A stretch of 64,000 nucleotides of DNA from Pseudomonadota bacterium (GTDB lineage Bacteria; Desulfobacterota; Desulfarculia; Desulfarculales; Desulfarculaceae): contig JAHIND010000023.1 in NCBI GenBank assembly GCA_018896025.1, positions 1-64,000 on the forward strand. The letters are read 5' to 3'. A program made the position numbers and the translations under genes. Below are positions 1-8,621 of the stretch, piece after piece. The notes under the pieces are model-generated. The model was not told the DNA's origin and ran no database searches. It worked only from the letters and a program-made list of their open reading frames with translations. Within the stretch, counting starts at the first letter, position 1; the number at the start of each line of letters is the position of its first letter.

Positions 1-255
1 GATGATGGCCTGCCGCAGGTCAGCCATTAGCGGTAGAGCGAAGCGAAACCCAACAATCCCCTTTGTCGTTGCGAGGAGTGCAGCGACGAAGCAATCTCTG
101 TGCGAAGGACAAGGACCGTCACACCGCATAAGCACAGGCTACATTGCCAGTGCTTAAAATTCCCTGCACCTATCGCCTTTCCAGGCGATGACACCGTTTT
201 TACCGCATGAATAAAGGGATAAAATAAAGGCGTGTCCAGCAGCTTGCGCGGGCCG
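1..255. repeat. Intergenic, dispersed REP-like repeats
   Basis: No gene is visible here. Bases 32-57 carry the element that reads GGTAGAGCGAAGCGAAACCC, and bases 65-100 carry a second element (GTTGCGAGGAGTGCAGCGAC followed by GAAGCAATCTC). The same two elements occur side by side at 53386-53461 and in reverse order near 9076-9189. They look like REP/MITE-type extragenic repeats rather than coding sequence. Confidence 0.7.
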
Positions 256-795
256 CTATTGATCGGGCTTGCCCAGGGACTGGATGCGCATGCCCAGCAG
301 GGCCATGCGCTGGGCCAACAGCGGCTCCGGGTCCAGCACGTTCAGGTGCCCCCAGCGGGCCATGGCCAAGACCAGGCCCTCGGGCTCCAGGTCGATGAGG
401 GCCACGCCCTCAGGCTCGCCCACCAGGAAGGGGAACACCCCGCGCCCGCTGGGCTCGGCCGGGGCCTGGGCCATCATCTCCCGGCGGCGGCTGGGGCTGC
501 TCAGCCAGGGGCGCACCTCGTCCTCGCCGTCCAGGGGAGCCAGGGATAAAAGCTCTATGGCCTGGTCCTGGCCCAGGCCGTCCAAAATGGCCAGGGCCAC
601 CGGAGCCTCGGGGCGGGTGACCAGGTACAGGCGCAGGCGCTGGGCCCGCTCTAGTTTCTCCAACTCGGCGGTGAAGTGGGCCGGGGTGTAGGCCACCTCG
701 GCGGGGCGGAACAGGCTGCGCCAGCGCCGCGCGAAATCGGCGATGGCCCCCAGCTCGGCCTGGGGGTCGAAGCTAACCTTGGTCTTTAAGCGCAT
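256..795 (-). CDS. Hypothetical protein, 179 aa, coupled to TtuA-like gene
   Basis: A soluble protein of 179 residues that I do not recognise. It has no signal peptide, membrane segment or cysteine motif. It is rich in Ala, Leu, Glu and Arg, with a basic N-terminal part (residues 1-70) and a more acidic C-terminal part. I chose the ATG at 793-795 because it starts just inside the end of the upstream thiolase gene (23-base overlap), which suggests translational coupling and a shared job. An upstream in-frame ATG at 921 would bury a third of the protein in the neighbour and adds an Arg/Ala/Pro-rich shadow sequence. Function unknown. Confidence 0.6.
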   Translation of the reverse strand: MRLKTKVSFDPQAELGAIADFARRWRSLFRPAEVAYTPAHFTAELEKLERAQRLRLYLVTRPEAPVALAILDGLGQDQAIELLSLAPLDGEDEVRPWLSSPSRRREMMAQAPAEPSGRGVFPFLVGEPEGVALIDLEPEGLVLAMARWGHLNVLDPEPLLAQRMALLGMRIQSLGKPDQ

Positions 796-1723
796 CTCGC
801 TTGGTGCTTTCGCGCTTGCGGGTGTTTTCCAGGAACCGGCAGATGGTGCACTCCTCGGCGAAGCTGGGCATGCCGCACACCGAGCAGCGCGCCTCCATCT
901 CCGGCTTGGCGGGCGGAGCACCCTTGTCCTCCAGGTAGCCCAAATAGAAATTTATGGTGGTGCCGGGCATGCGCTCTTCCAGCATGCGCACCGCCTCGGT
1001 GTAATAGGGCAGGGTGGCCCCCTTGGAGCGGGGGCAGGCGCCCTTGGCCACGGACCAGCCCTGGGACTTGGCGTAGGACTTCAGCTCCGCCCCGCGCAGG
1101 CGGCACAGGGGTTTTATCTTTTTGGCGAAGGCCCCCGGCGCTCCCTCCAGGGTGGGCCACTGGTTGTCCAGGTAGCGCTGGTGACGGCGCACCAGGTTGC
1201 CCAGCAGGCGGGCGGCCTCGTCGTCCAGGTGGTGGCCGGTGGCCAGCACCTCGAAGCCCAGGTCCAGGCAGGCCTTGTTCAGGTAGTAGCGCTTGAGGGT
1301 GCCGCACACCGAGCAGAAGGAGCGCTTGTTGGCCCAGGCGATTTCCTGCACCCCGAACCCGGCCATCTCGGCCATATTAAATAGATGCAGCGGGGCCTCC
1401 AGGCGCTGGGCCATGGCCTGGCTGGCCTCCAGAGAGGCCTCGCCGAACTTGCCGTCGCCCAACTCCAGGGCCAGGTGCAGCCCCTCGGCCCGGTAGCCCA
1501 GCTCCAACAGCACCTGCCACAGGGCCAGGGAGTCCTTGCCGCCGCTCACCGCCACCAGGACCTTTTGCCCCGGCACCAGCATGTCGAACTGCTTGATGGC
1601 CTTCTCGGCCTGGCGGCGCACGAAGATGCCCAGGCACTTGTCGCAAAAGCGGGCGTTGTGGCTGGGCAGGCGGTGCTGGGCCGGCTGGCGGCAGCGGGAG
1701 CATTTCATGCCGTCGATGTTCAT
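773..1723 (-). CDS. TtuA/Ncs6-family tRNA 2-thiolation protein (PP-loop ATPase)
   Basis: A 316-residue member of the TtcA/TtuA/Ncs6 group, which adenylates and thiolates tRNA uridines. N-terminal zinc-finger pairs CSRC (8-11) and CDKC (27-30) are followed by the PP-loop SGGKDS (60-65). CSVC (Cys137, Cys140) and Cys230 in GACPRSKG match the three cysteines that hold the [4Fe-4S] cluster in TtuA. The motif ATGHHLDDEA (161-170) and a C-terminal zinc finger (CSVC and CTIC) complete the family pattern. The two zinc fingers favour TtuA/Ncs6 over E. coli-type TtcA. The ATG at 1721-1723 fits the family N-terminus; an alternative ATG lies five codons downstream at 1706-1708. No MoaD-like sulfur carrier is visible nearby. 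Confidence 0.85.
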   Translation of the reverse strand: MNIDGMKCSRCRQPAQHRLPSHNARFCDKCLGIFVRRQAEKAIKQFDMLVPGQKVLVAVSGGKDSLALWQVLLELGYRAEGLHLALELGDGKFGEASLEASQAMAQRLEAPLHLFNMAEMAGFGVQEIAWANKRSFCSVCGTLKRYYLNKACLDLGFEVLATGHHLDDEAARLLGNLVRRHQRYLDNQWPTLEGAPGAFAKKIKPLCRLRGAELKSYAKSQGWSVAKGACPRSKGATLPYYTEAVRMLEERMPGTTINFYLGYLEDKGAPPAKPEMEARCSVCGMPSFAEECTICRFLENTRKRESTKRDALKDQG

Positions 1724-2047
1724 GCAGGGCTCGCGTTTGGGGTTGGCTTTTACCCTACCACTATAATGGAGCCACGGCCCGCCTGCCAGGCTTGCGGACG
1801 ACCGTCCCGCCATCAGGGGGCTGACCTTTCGTTCCCCTACTGGCGCGATGCCCGGCTGTATAGTATAGTTGCTTTGCTTGACAAGAAGCCCCCCGGCGCA
1901 ACCCGGTTGAGGCCAATTTTTCTCAAAAATTCTCTTGACAAGCTCCCACCTTTATCCCACACTCTCGGTTTACGTGAAGGTAGCCCTTCCCCCCTGCGGG
2001 GAGGGGTGTGCTTTTATTGTTATCATACTGTTTTACTTGGTGAAACG

Positions 2048-3124
2048 ATGTCCAGCCCCGCGCAAGACGCCCACGAGGCACTGGCCCAACACCTGGATCG
2101 CTCCCCCTTGGGCGCGCCTCGGGGGCCTGAGCTCATGGCTATTTTGCGCGAGCTGTTCACCGGCGAGGAAGCGGCGGTGGCTTCGGCCCTGCCCTTCAAG
2201 CCGATGCGGGCCAAGGCCCTGGCCAAGACCCTGGAGCGCCCGGCCGAGGAGATCGCCGCGCTGCTGGAGGGTCTGGCCGCCAAGGGCTTGGCCTATCGCC
2301 GCAGCACCAAGGCGGGCGACTACTACAGCCTGCTGCCCATGGTGCCGGGCATGGCCGAGGCCCAGTTCTGGGCCATGGCCCCGGGCGAGGCCAAGCTCAA
2401 GATGGCCCGGCTGTTCGAGGACTACTACGAGCCCGGGGTGGGCAAGGCATTTGCCGATGCCCCCACGCCCTACTCCCGGGTCATCCCGGTGGGCCGGGCT
2501 ATTGAGAACAGCCAGGAGATACTGCCCTACGAGAAGGCAGAGGAGCTTATCCGCCAGCATGAGCACCTGGCCCTGATCAACTGCTACTGCCGCGAGCAGG
2601 CCCACCTGCTGGGCAAGGGCTGCGACGCTCCCCTGGACGTGTGCATGGTCTTCGGCTCCTTCGCCGAGTTTGCGGTGGCCCAGGGCTGGGCCAAGCCCAT
2701 GGACGAGGCGGGAATGCTCGACGCCCTGGAGCGGGCCGAAGGTGCCGGCCTGGTGCATGTGGTGGACAACGTGGCGGAAAACGTGAACTTTTTGTGCAAC
2801 TGCTGCGGGTGCTGTTGCATGTTCCTACAGACCATCACCCGAATGAACCACCTCGGGGCGGTGAGCCAGGCGGCTTATTTCGCCTCGGTGGACCCGGAGC
2901 TGTGCACCGCCTGCGGCGAGTGCGCCGACACCTGCCAGGTGGCGGCGGTCCGAGTGGATGACGACTGCGCCGATTTCGATGAGGAGCTTTGTTTAGGCTG
3001 CGGCCAATGCGCCACGGTCTGCCCCAGCGAGGCGATAAACATGATCCGCCGCGAGGCCCGGCCGGTGCCGGCCCACCACGGCGAACTTCAGGCCAAATTG
3101 GCCGACGCCCGCGGGGTGAAATAG
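2048..3124 (+). CDS. 4Fe-4S dicluster protein with CCGCCC motif
   Basis: A 358-residue cytoplasmic iron-sulfur protein. The first 120 residues look like a winged-helix-type segment. The middle holds NCYCREQ with a following GKGC and DVC, then the cysteine run CNCCGCCC near residue 255. The C-terminus carries two ferredoxin sets, CTACGECADTC and CLGCGQCATVCP, each able to bind a [4Fe-4S] cluster. This layout is common in sulfate reducers and acetogens in proteins annotated only as 4Fe-4S binding; an electron-transfer or regulatory role is inference. The ATG at 2048 follows GGTGAAACG, a modest ribosome site. It stands alone, upstream of the sigma factor gene. Confidence 0.75.
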   Translation: MSSPAQDAHEALAQHLDRSPLGAPRGPELMAILRELFTGEEAAVASALPFKPMRAKALAKTLERPAEEIAALLEGLAAKGLAYRRSTKAGDYYSLLPMVPGMAEAQFWAMAPGEAKLKMARLFEDYYEPGVGKAFADAPTPYSRVIPVGRAIENSQEILPYEKAEELIRQHEHLALINCYCREQAHLLGKGCDAPLDVCMVFGSFAEFAVAQGWAKPMDEAGMLDALERAEGAGLVHVVDNVAENVNFLCNCCGCCCMFLQTITRMNHLGAVSQAAYFASVDPELCTACGECADTCQVAAVRVDDDCADFDEELCLGCGQCATVCPSEAINMIRREARPVPAHHGELQAKLADARGVK

Positions 3125-3141
3125 TTTGTTGGGAGCTGGAG

Positions 3142-3169
3142 TTGACTTCCACTCCCCAGTGCTTATTTT
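3142..3169 (+). promoter_or_regulatory. Candidate sigma-70 promoter for the sigma factor gene
   Basis: TTGACT at 3142-3147 and TATTTT at 3164-3169 are separated by 16 bases. The site sits about 130 bases upstream of the sigma factor start. A sequence with hairpin potential (CAGCGC and GCGCTG arms, roughly 3237-3260) lies between it and the gene. Confidence 0.35.
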
Positions 3170-3297
3170 AACCTTTAGACGCCTGCGTCCTGAGCAAGAG
3201 TCTCGGCCGCGGCAAGCCTAAGCAGAATTTAGACCCGCAGCGCCGGTAGCTAGGAGCGCTGGACCGTGCGGGTAGCTGTAGGGAAGAGGTAATTACC

Positions 3298-4380
3298 ATG
3301 GCCGATAGCCGTAATTTCAAGGGACCAGACTTCAGCCTGGACACGCCAGTCACCTACTTCAAAGAGGTGGAGGGGCGCGATCTGCTGACTCCCGAGCGGG
3401 AGCTGGAGCTGGGCAAGACCATCCAAGACGGCCGCGACGAAATTTTGATGAAAGCCTTGTCGATCATCAAAAGCGACAAGGACGCCTGCGACAACTGCGT
3501 GCGCATCGAGGCCTGGCTGGAAGACAGCCACAAGTCTCCCCTTTCGGTGGAAGACGTAATGGCCGAGACCTTCGAGCTGCTCAAGCGCGCCGCCGCCAAG
3601 CGCAAGCCTTCCAAGAAGCTCTCCAAGACCTTGGAGGAGATCGACAGCGCCCGCTTGCAGGTAGAGGTCGCGGTGCAGGAGATGGTGGAAGCCAACCTGC
3701 GCTTGGCCGTGTCCATAGCCAAGAAGTACACCTTCCGGGGCCTGAGCTTCGCCGACCTGATTCAGGAAGGCAACATCGGCCTGATGAAGGCGGTGAACCG
3801 CTACGACTACAAGACCGGTTACCGTTTCAGCACCTTTGCCTCTTGGTGGATTCGCCAGACCATCAGCCGGGCCATCTACGACCAGGCCCGCACCATCCGC
3901 ATCCCCATCCACCTTTTGGAGCTCAGGTCCAAGTACTTTAGGGTGTACTACGGTCTGCTCAAGGAGCTGGGACGCGAGCCCCTGCCCAAGGAAGTGGCCG
4001 AAAAGGTGGGCATCGACGAGAGCAAGGTCAAGGAGATCGTCAACCTTACCCTGGACTCCACCAGCCTGGAGACCCCGGTGGGCGAGGACGGCGACGAGCT
4101 GGGCGACTTCATCGAGAACAAGGAGGCCGAGTGCCCCTTTGAGAAGGTGGGCGAAGGCGAGATGATGGTCCACCTGGGCGAGGCCCTGGAGTCCCTGGAC
4201 GGCCGCGAGCGCCGCATACTGCAGATGCGTTTCGGCCTGGGCGACGAGGACGAGCACACCCTGGAGCAGGTGGGCCAGGTCTTCGGCCTGTCCCGCGAGC
4301 GGGTGCGCCAGATCGAGAAGAAGGCCCTGCAGCGCCTACGCCATCCCCAATGGCGGGCGGTGCTGGAGGACCACGTCTAG
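3298..4380 (+). CDS. RNA polymerase sigma-70 family factor
   Basis: A 360-residue sigma-70 protein that directs RNA polymerase to -10/-35 promoters. Region 1.2 is at about residues 15-45. Region 2 carries NLRLAVSIAKKY, GLSFADLIQEGNIGLMKAV and FSTFASWWIRQ. Region 3 carries RIPIHLLE. Region 4 ends with GLSRERVRQIEKKALQRLR. It lacks region 1.1 and is shorter than a primary RpoD (about 600 residues), so it may be a group 2 RpoD/RpoS-like factor. Between regions 1.2 and 2 there is a ~90-residue charged insert with a CDNC pair near residue 63. The ATG at 3298 has GAAGAGGT upstream. A strong terminator follows. Confidence 0.9.
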   Translation: MADSRNFKGPDFSLDTPVTYFKEVEGRDLLTPERELELGKTIQDGRDEILMKALSIIKSDKDACDNCVRIEAWLEDSHKSPLSVEDVMAETFELLKRAAAKRKPSKKLSKTLEEIDSARLQVEVAVQEMVEANLRLAVSIAKKYTFRGLSFADLIQEGNIGLMKAVNRYDYKTGYRFSTFASWWIRQTISRAIYDQARTIRIPIHLLELRSKYFRVYYGLLKELGREPLPKEVAEKVGIDESKVKEIVNLTLDSTSLETPVGEDGDELGDFIENKEAECPFEKVGEGEMMVHLGEALESLDGRERRILQMRFGLGDEDEHTLEQVGQVFGLSRERVRQIEKKALQRLRHPQWRAVLEDHV

Positions 4381-4427
4381 GCACACACCTCGTCAGCCGC
4401 CGGGATGGCGGAACCGTAAACTAAACC

Positions 4428-4466
4428 AGGGCGTCCGGAGCAATCCGGACGCCCTGTTCTTTGTTT
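4428..4466 (+). terminator. Rho-independent terminator after the sigma factor gene
   Basis: A perfect 12-bp stem AGGGCGTCCGGA with loop GCAA and matching arm (4428-4455), then GTTCTTTGTTT. It lies between two convergent genes and may also serve the minus strand. Confidence 0.85.
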
Positions 4467-4478
4467 GGCGAGCGGCTT

Positions 4479-4970
4479 CTAATAGGAGCAGGTCAGCTCC
4501 ACCTGAGCCTTCTCCGGATAAGGTGCTTCCTGAGCCCGCATGAACAGGCTGAAGGTGGTGTCGCCGAAGAAGGAGGTGGGCAGGGTCATCTCCAGGGGCT
4601 CGCCGCTTTTCTTGCCCGAAAAAACCACCTGGCCGCCCTCGCTGGTGCTCACCTTGCCGCTGTAGGTGTTGTAGGGGTCCTTCACCCTGGCCACGCACTT
4701 GAGGGTGTAGCCCATGCAGTACTCGTTCACCGAGTCGCTGCCCTGGCCCGCCTTCATGGGCAGGACGAAGCGCACCGTCTTGGAGGTGCCCAGGGGCTGG
4801 CTGGGCGGCTTGGTCGCGTCGCGCCCGGCCGCCTGGTGCTTGGCCTTTATGTCTGCGGCCATCTCTTTCATGGCCTGGTGCATATCCTTGCCCTGGGCCG
4901 ATGCCGCGGAGGCCAGGCCCAGCGCCAAAATCGCAAGAATTAGGATTTTGCCGGTGCGCGCGCTTATCAT
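4479..4970 (-). CDS. Secreted protein of unknown function, 163 aa
   Basis: The first 26 residues form a clear signal peptide (basic start, hydrophobic ILILAILALGLASAASA, Ala-X-Ala cleavage), so the mature protein is probably periplasmic. The mature part has three cysteines (YCMGY, LKCVAR and a near-terminal LTCSY). I do not recognise a family. It is convergent with the sigma factor gene and shares its terminator region. Confidence 0.65.
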   Translation of the reverse strand: MISARTGKILILAILALGLASAASAQGKDMHQAMKEMAADIKAKHQAAGRDATKPPSQPLGTSKTVRFVLPMKAGQGSDSVNEYCMGYTLKCVARVKDPYNTYSGKVSTSEGGQVVFSGKKSGEPLEMTLPTSFFGDTTFSLFMRAQEAPYPEKAQVELTCSY

Positions 4971-5145
4971 GACCGCTGTCTTCCCTTTGGGTTGTGTTTA
5001 GAGCCGCCCCCTTTGGATATGCTGACAAATCCCTCGCCTTTTGACAACGCCCAAGCGCGGGGCCGGCAGGGGTCCTGAACGCTTTACTATGCCCCCATGG
5101 TTCAGTATGCTTGAGCCCACTTACTTCGTATGCGGGAAATGCGCC

Positions 5146-7473
5146 ATGACTCTTCGCACGGTGAACAACATCCTGGAGCTGGTGGGCGGCACCCCCCTGG
5201 TGCGCATAAACCGGCTCAACCAAAACCCCGGCGTGACGGTGTACGCCAAGCTGGAGTTCATGAACCCCGGCGGCTCGGTGAAGGACCGCCCGGCGCTGAA
5301 CATGATCGAGCAGGCCGAGAAGCGCGGCGAGCTGACCAAGGGCAAGATCCTCCTGGAAGCCACCAGCGGCAACACCGGCATCGGTCTGGCCATGGCCTGC
5401 GCGGTCAAGGGCTACAAGATGCTCTTCACCATGTCCGAGTCCGCCTCCCAGGAACGGCGCAAGATCCTTCGGGCCTACGGGGCCGACATCCTGCTCACCC
5501 CGGCCCACATGTCCACCGACGGGGCCATCGAGGAGGCCTACCGCCTGGCCCGCGAGGAGCCGGAGCGCTATTTCCTGGTGGACCAGTTCAACAACGAGGA
5601 CAACTGGAAGGCCCACGCCCTGGAGGGCTCCACGGCCGACGAGATATATGAGGCCACCGAGGGCAAGGTTAACCTGGTGGTGGCCACCCTGGGCACCTCG
5701 GGCACGGTAATGGGCCTCACGCGGCGCCTGCACCAGCTGGACCCCAAGGTCAAGGTGGTGGCGGTGGAGCCCTATCAGGGGCACAAGATCCAGGGGCTCA
5801 AGAACATGAAGGAGTCCTACGCGCCGGGCATCTTCAGCCCCGGCGAGGTGGACGTCCTGGTCAACGTGGACGACGACAGCGCCTACGAGATCGCCCGCCG
5901 CCTGGCCCGCGAAGAGGGCATCTTCGTGGGCATGAGCGCCGGGGCGGCCATGAAGGTGGCCCTGGACCAGGCGGCCACCCTGCCCGAGGGCTCGGTGGTG
6001 GTGGCGCTCATGGCCGACGGCGGCGAGCGCTACCTGTCCACCTCCCTGTTCAGCAGCGAAAAGGTGCCGGTGCCGCTGAGGTTCTACAACACCCTCAGCC
6101 GTGAGGTGCAAGACCTCACCCCGGTGCGCCCCGGCCAGGTGGGCATCTACGCCTGCGGCCCCTCCCTGGACGGAGCGCCGGACCTGGGCCTGTGCCGCCG
6201 CATGGTCTTCGCCGACCTGGTGCGCCGCTACCTGGAGTTCAGGGGCTTCGAGGTCAAGCTGATCATCAACATCGCCGACGTGGACGACCGCACCGTGAAC
6301 CAGTGCCTGGCCGAGGGGGCCGACTGGAAACAGTTCACCGCCCGCTGGGAAAAGGTGTTCTTCGAGGACATGGCCACCCTGAACGTGCTGCCCGCCCTGG
6401 ACTACCCCAAGGCCAGCGAGCACATCAACCAGATGGTGGACGCGGCCAGGGAGCTGTTGGCCAAGGACATGGCCTACGTCAAGTTGCGCAGCGTGTACTT
6501 CAACATCAGCCACTTTCCGGACTACGGCAAGCTCTCGGGCGTGGACCTTAACGCCACCCAGAGCGACAAGCACACCGACTACGACTACTACGAGAAGGAT
6601 AACCCCAGGGACTTCACCATCTTCAAGCGGGCCACCCTGGCCGACCTGAAGGCGGGCATCTACTGGTCCACCCCCTGGGGCAACGTGCGCCCCGGATGGC
6701 ACGTGGAATGCGCCACCATGTCCACCGAGCACCTGGGCCAGCCCTTTGACCTCCACCTGGCCTCCACCGACCTCGTCTTCCCCCACGGAGAGAACGAGAT
6801 CGCCGTGGCCCAGTGCCTCACCGGCAAGCCCCTGGCCAACATGTGGCTGCACTCGGACGTGGTGATGAAGGACGGCAAGAAGGCCTCCCGGGTGGCGGGC
6901 AACGACGTGACCCTTCGGGAGATCCTGGACCTGGGCTACTCCCCGGCCACGGTGCGCTACTGGCTCCTCGGCCAGCACTACCGGCGGCCCATCACCTTTG
7001 AGCGGGAGCAGTTGGACCAGGCGGCCAAGACCGTGGAGCGCCTGGGCGACTTCGTGGAGCGCCTGCGCTTCATGAGCCCCGGCGAGCCCTCCCCGGACCT
7101 GGACCAGATTCTCTACGAGGCCAAGAGCGGCATCCAGGAGGCCATGGACAACGACCTGGGCGTGCCCAAGGCCATGGGCCAGCTCTTCGCCATGGTGCGC
7201 CGCATCAACCGCCTGATGAACCAGGGCCGAATGGACGCCGCCCAGGTGGAGCAGGTGCTGGCCTTCGTGGAGCGCACCAACCGGGTGCTGGGGGTGATCG
7301 ACCTGGAGCCCGGCGAGAGCGACACCCAGATCGAGACCCTGGTGCACAAGCGCGACGCCGCCCGCGCCGGGGGCGACTTCGCCCTGGCCGACCGGCTCCG
7401 CGACGAGCTGGCCGCCAAGGGGGTGCAGCTAATCGACACCCCCTCGGGCACCCGCTGGAACAAAATTATTTAG
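5146..7473 (+). CDS. Cysteine synthase fused to a cysteinyl-tRNA synthetase-like domain
   Basis: A 775-residue fusion. Residues 1-305 are a PLP-dependent O-acetylserine sulfhydrylase/CysM-type domain with the PLP lysine in GGSVKDR (Lys46), the substrate loop TSGNTG (73-78) and the phosphate loop GTSGT (183-187). Residues 306-775 align end to end with class I CysRS: CGPS at 337, WHVECATM, FPHGENE, an anticodon-binding helical part, and the typical ending DTPSGTRW. The zinc ligands of CysRS (Cys337, the Cys of WHVEC, first His and last Glu of FPHGENE) are kept. However the HIGH signature reads DLGL (346-349) and KMSKS reads KASRV (bases 6880-6894), so aminoacylation by the usual mechanism is doubtful. 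The start ATG at 5146 matches the CysK N-terminus; in-frame upstream ATGs exist. It could be a true CysRS with divergent motifs or a paralogue with a new role. Confidence 0.85.
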   Translation: MTLRTVNNILELVGGTPLVRINRLNQNPGVTVYAKLEFMNPGGSVKDRPALNMIEQAEKRGELTKGKILLEATSGNTGIGLAMACAVKGYKMLFTMSESASQERRKILRAYGADILLTPAHMSTDGAIEEAYRLAREEPERYFLVDQFNNEDNWKAHALEGSTADEIYEATEGKVNLVVATLGTSGTVMGLTRRLHQLDPKVKVVAVEPYQGHKIQGLKNMKESYAPGIFSPGEVDVLVNVDDDSAYEIARRLAREEGIFVGMSAGAAMKVALDQAATLPEGSVVVALMADGGERYLSTSLFSSEKVPVPLRFYNTLSREVQDLTPVRPGQVGIYACGPSLDGAPDLGLCRRMVFADLVRRYLEFRGFEVKLIINIADVDDRTVNQCLAEGADWKQFTARWEKVFFEDMATLNVLPALDYPKASEHINQMVDAARELLAKDMAYVKLRSVYFNISHFPDYGKLSGVDLNATQSDKHTDYDYYEKDNPRDFTIFKRATLADLKAGIYWSTPWGNVRPGWHVECATMSTEHLGQPFDLHLASTDLVFPHGENEIAVAQCLTGKPLANMWLHSDVVMKDGKKASRVAGNDVTLREILDLGYSPATVRYWLLGQHYRRPITFEREQLDQAAKTVERLGDFVERLRFMSPGEPSPDLDQILYEAKSGIQEAMDNDLGVPKAMGQLFAMVRRINRLMNQGRMDAAQVEQVLAFVERTNRVLGVIDLEPGESDTQIETLVHKRDAARAGGDFALADRLRDELAAKGVQLIDTPSGTRWNKII

Positions 7474-7782
7474 CCCGGCTTCCTGCTGCTGCCTGCAAAA
7501 CTCGCTTCGTCCTGGGTCTCCCTCGACGTATTGCTTAATACGCCTCGGCCACCTCTATTTTTGAGGTGCTTGTCGGGCTTCGCTCCGCTCAACCCGACCT
7601 ACACTATATTTAAATTTATCATGATCAAATTGTGTAGGTCAGGTTGAGGGCGCAGCCCGAAGCCTGACGAACTCCTATGACAGGAGATGCCTAGCCCTTC
7701 CGAAACCCTTGCCCGCGCCGCCCGGCGGGTGCACTATATATATCCGTAACCCCTGCCCCCCCTAAGCCGACCAGGAGAAGTC
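7474..7782. repeat. Intergenic with inverted REP-like repeat
   Basis: No gene is seen. Bases about 7578-7672 form a large imperfect palindrome. The left arm runs GTCGGGCTTCGCTCCGCTCA through to CCTACAC, and the right arm runs GTGTAGGTCAGGTTGAGGGC through to CCTGAC. The AT-rich centre is TATATTTAAATTTATCATGA. Its arms belong to the same GTAGGTTGGGT family found at 32, 9155, 11300, 32680 and 53386. Confidence 0.7.
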
Positions 7783-8175
7783 ATGGCCATCAAGCGCGAC
7801 AAGCATGCCTGGCTGCGGGCCGTGGAAGGCCTGCCCGCCTATCCCGTGGTGCTCATGCCGCTCAATGAGGGCGGCTGGGAGGCGGTGTTCCCCAACCTAG
7901 CCAGGATTCGCGCCTGGGGTCCGGACAAGGACACCTGCCGGGCCAACGCCGCCGAGGCCCTCACCTTCGAGTTGGGCCAGCTCATCGTGGCGGGCGACGC
8001 CGCGCCGAGCCCCTCGGACCCGGCGCGGCTCATCCCCGACGACGAGGAGCCGCGCGGCACCGAGCTGGTGATGCTGGACCCCCTGCGCTCGGTGCTCAAA
8101 AAGCGCCTGGGCCTGGAGAAGCGCGAAAAGGGCGGGGCCATGGCCGCCACCCTGGGCAGGCTGGGACGCAACTAA
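7783..8175 (+). CDS. HicB-like domain protein, no HicA partner
   Basis: A 130-residue protein. Residues 19-75 fit the HicB/UPF0150 fold: YPVVLMPLNEGGWEAVFPNL, an A-rich helix ANAAEALTFEL, and the PSPSDP turn. HicB proteins are usually antitoxins of HicA mRNA interferases, but no HicA-like ORF adjoins this one. The C-terminal 45 residues are basic (KKRLGLEKREKGG) and could bind nucleic acid. The ATG follows AGGAGAAG. It may be a solitary regulator or a remnant. Confidence 0.6.
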   Translation: MAIKRDKHAWLRAVEGLPAYPVVLMPLNEGGWEAVFPNLARIRAWGPDKDTCRANAAEALTFELGQLIVAGDAAPSPSDPARLIPDDEEPRGTELVMLDPLRSVLKKRLGLEKREKGGAMAATLGRLGRN

Positions 8176-8234
8176 CGACTGCTCCGCGCCACATTCAACC
8201 GAGATTTATTCGCTGCCGCTTCCAGGAGGAAAAC

Positions 8235-8621
8235 ATGAAATTCATCAAGCTGATTGCCTTCGCGCTTCTGACGGGTTCGGTCTTGTTCATCACCGCCCCG
8301 GCCCACGCCTTTGCCATCTACAACGAGTCGGACCATGAGGTCTGCGTGAGCAAGTGGTACAGCGTGGTCAACTGCTACGCCAAGGTGCCCGCCCACAGCA
8401 AGTTCAATGGCGAAAAGGGCGCGGGCCTGGACGACGTGTGGCTGAACTGGAGCAAAAATAACCAGTGCTACACCAGCCAAAAGTTAAGCATCCCCAAGGC
8501 GGGCTCGGCCAAGATCCACAACAGCGTGACCAAGATTTATGATCGCGACGGCAAGCAGACCGGCGAGGTGTCCATCAATCAGGTGTCTTGCGAAGAGCTC
8601 AAGTCTCCCAAGCCCAAATAG
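8235..8621 (+). CDS. Secreted protein of unknown function, 128 aa
   Basis: It begins with a signal peptide of about 26 residues ending AHAFA. The mature part holds four cysteines (EVCVSKW, VNCYAK, NQCYTS, VSCEEL) that could form two disulfides in the periplasm. It ends in a Lys/Pro tail. AGGAGGAAAAC precedes the ATG. No family recognised. Confidence 0.65.
   Translation: MKFIKLIAFALLTGSVLFITAPAHAFAIYNESDHEVCVSKWYSVVNCYAKVPAHSKFNGEKGAGLDDVWLNWSKNNQCYTSQKLSIPKAGSAKIHNSVTKIYDRDGKQTGEVSINQVSCEELKSPKPK

Noticed and set aside
4393..7347. A 984-codon reverse ORF opposite the CysK-CysRS fusion
   Set aside because: Low-complexity mirror frame; it also crosses a clear terminator and a secreted-protein gene.
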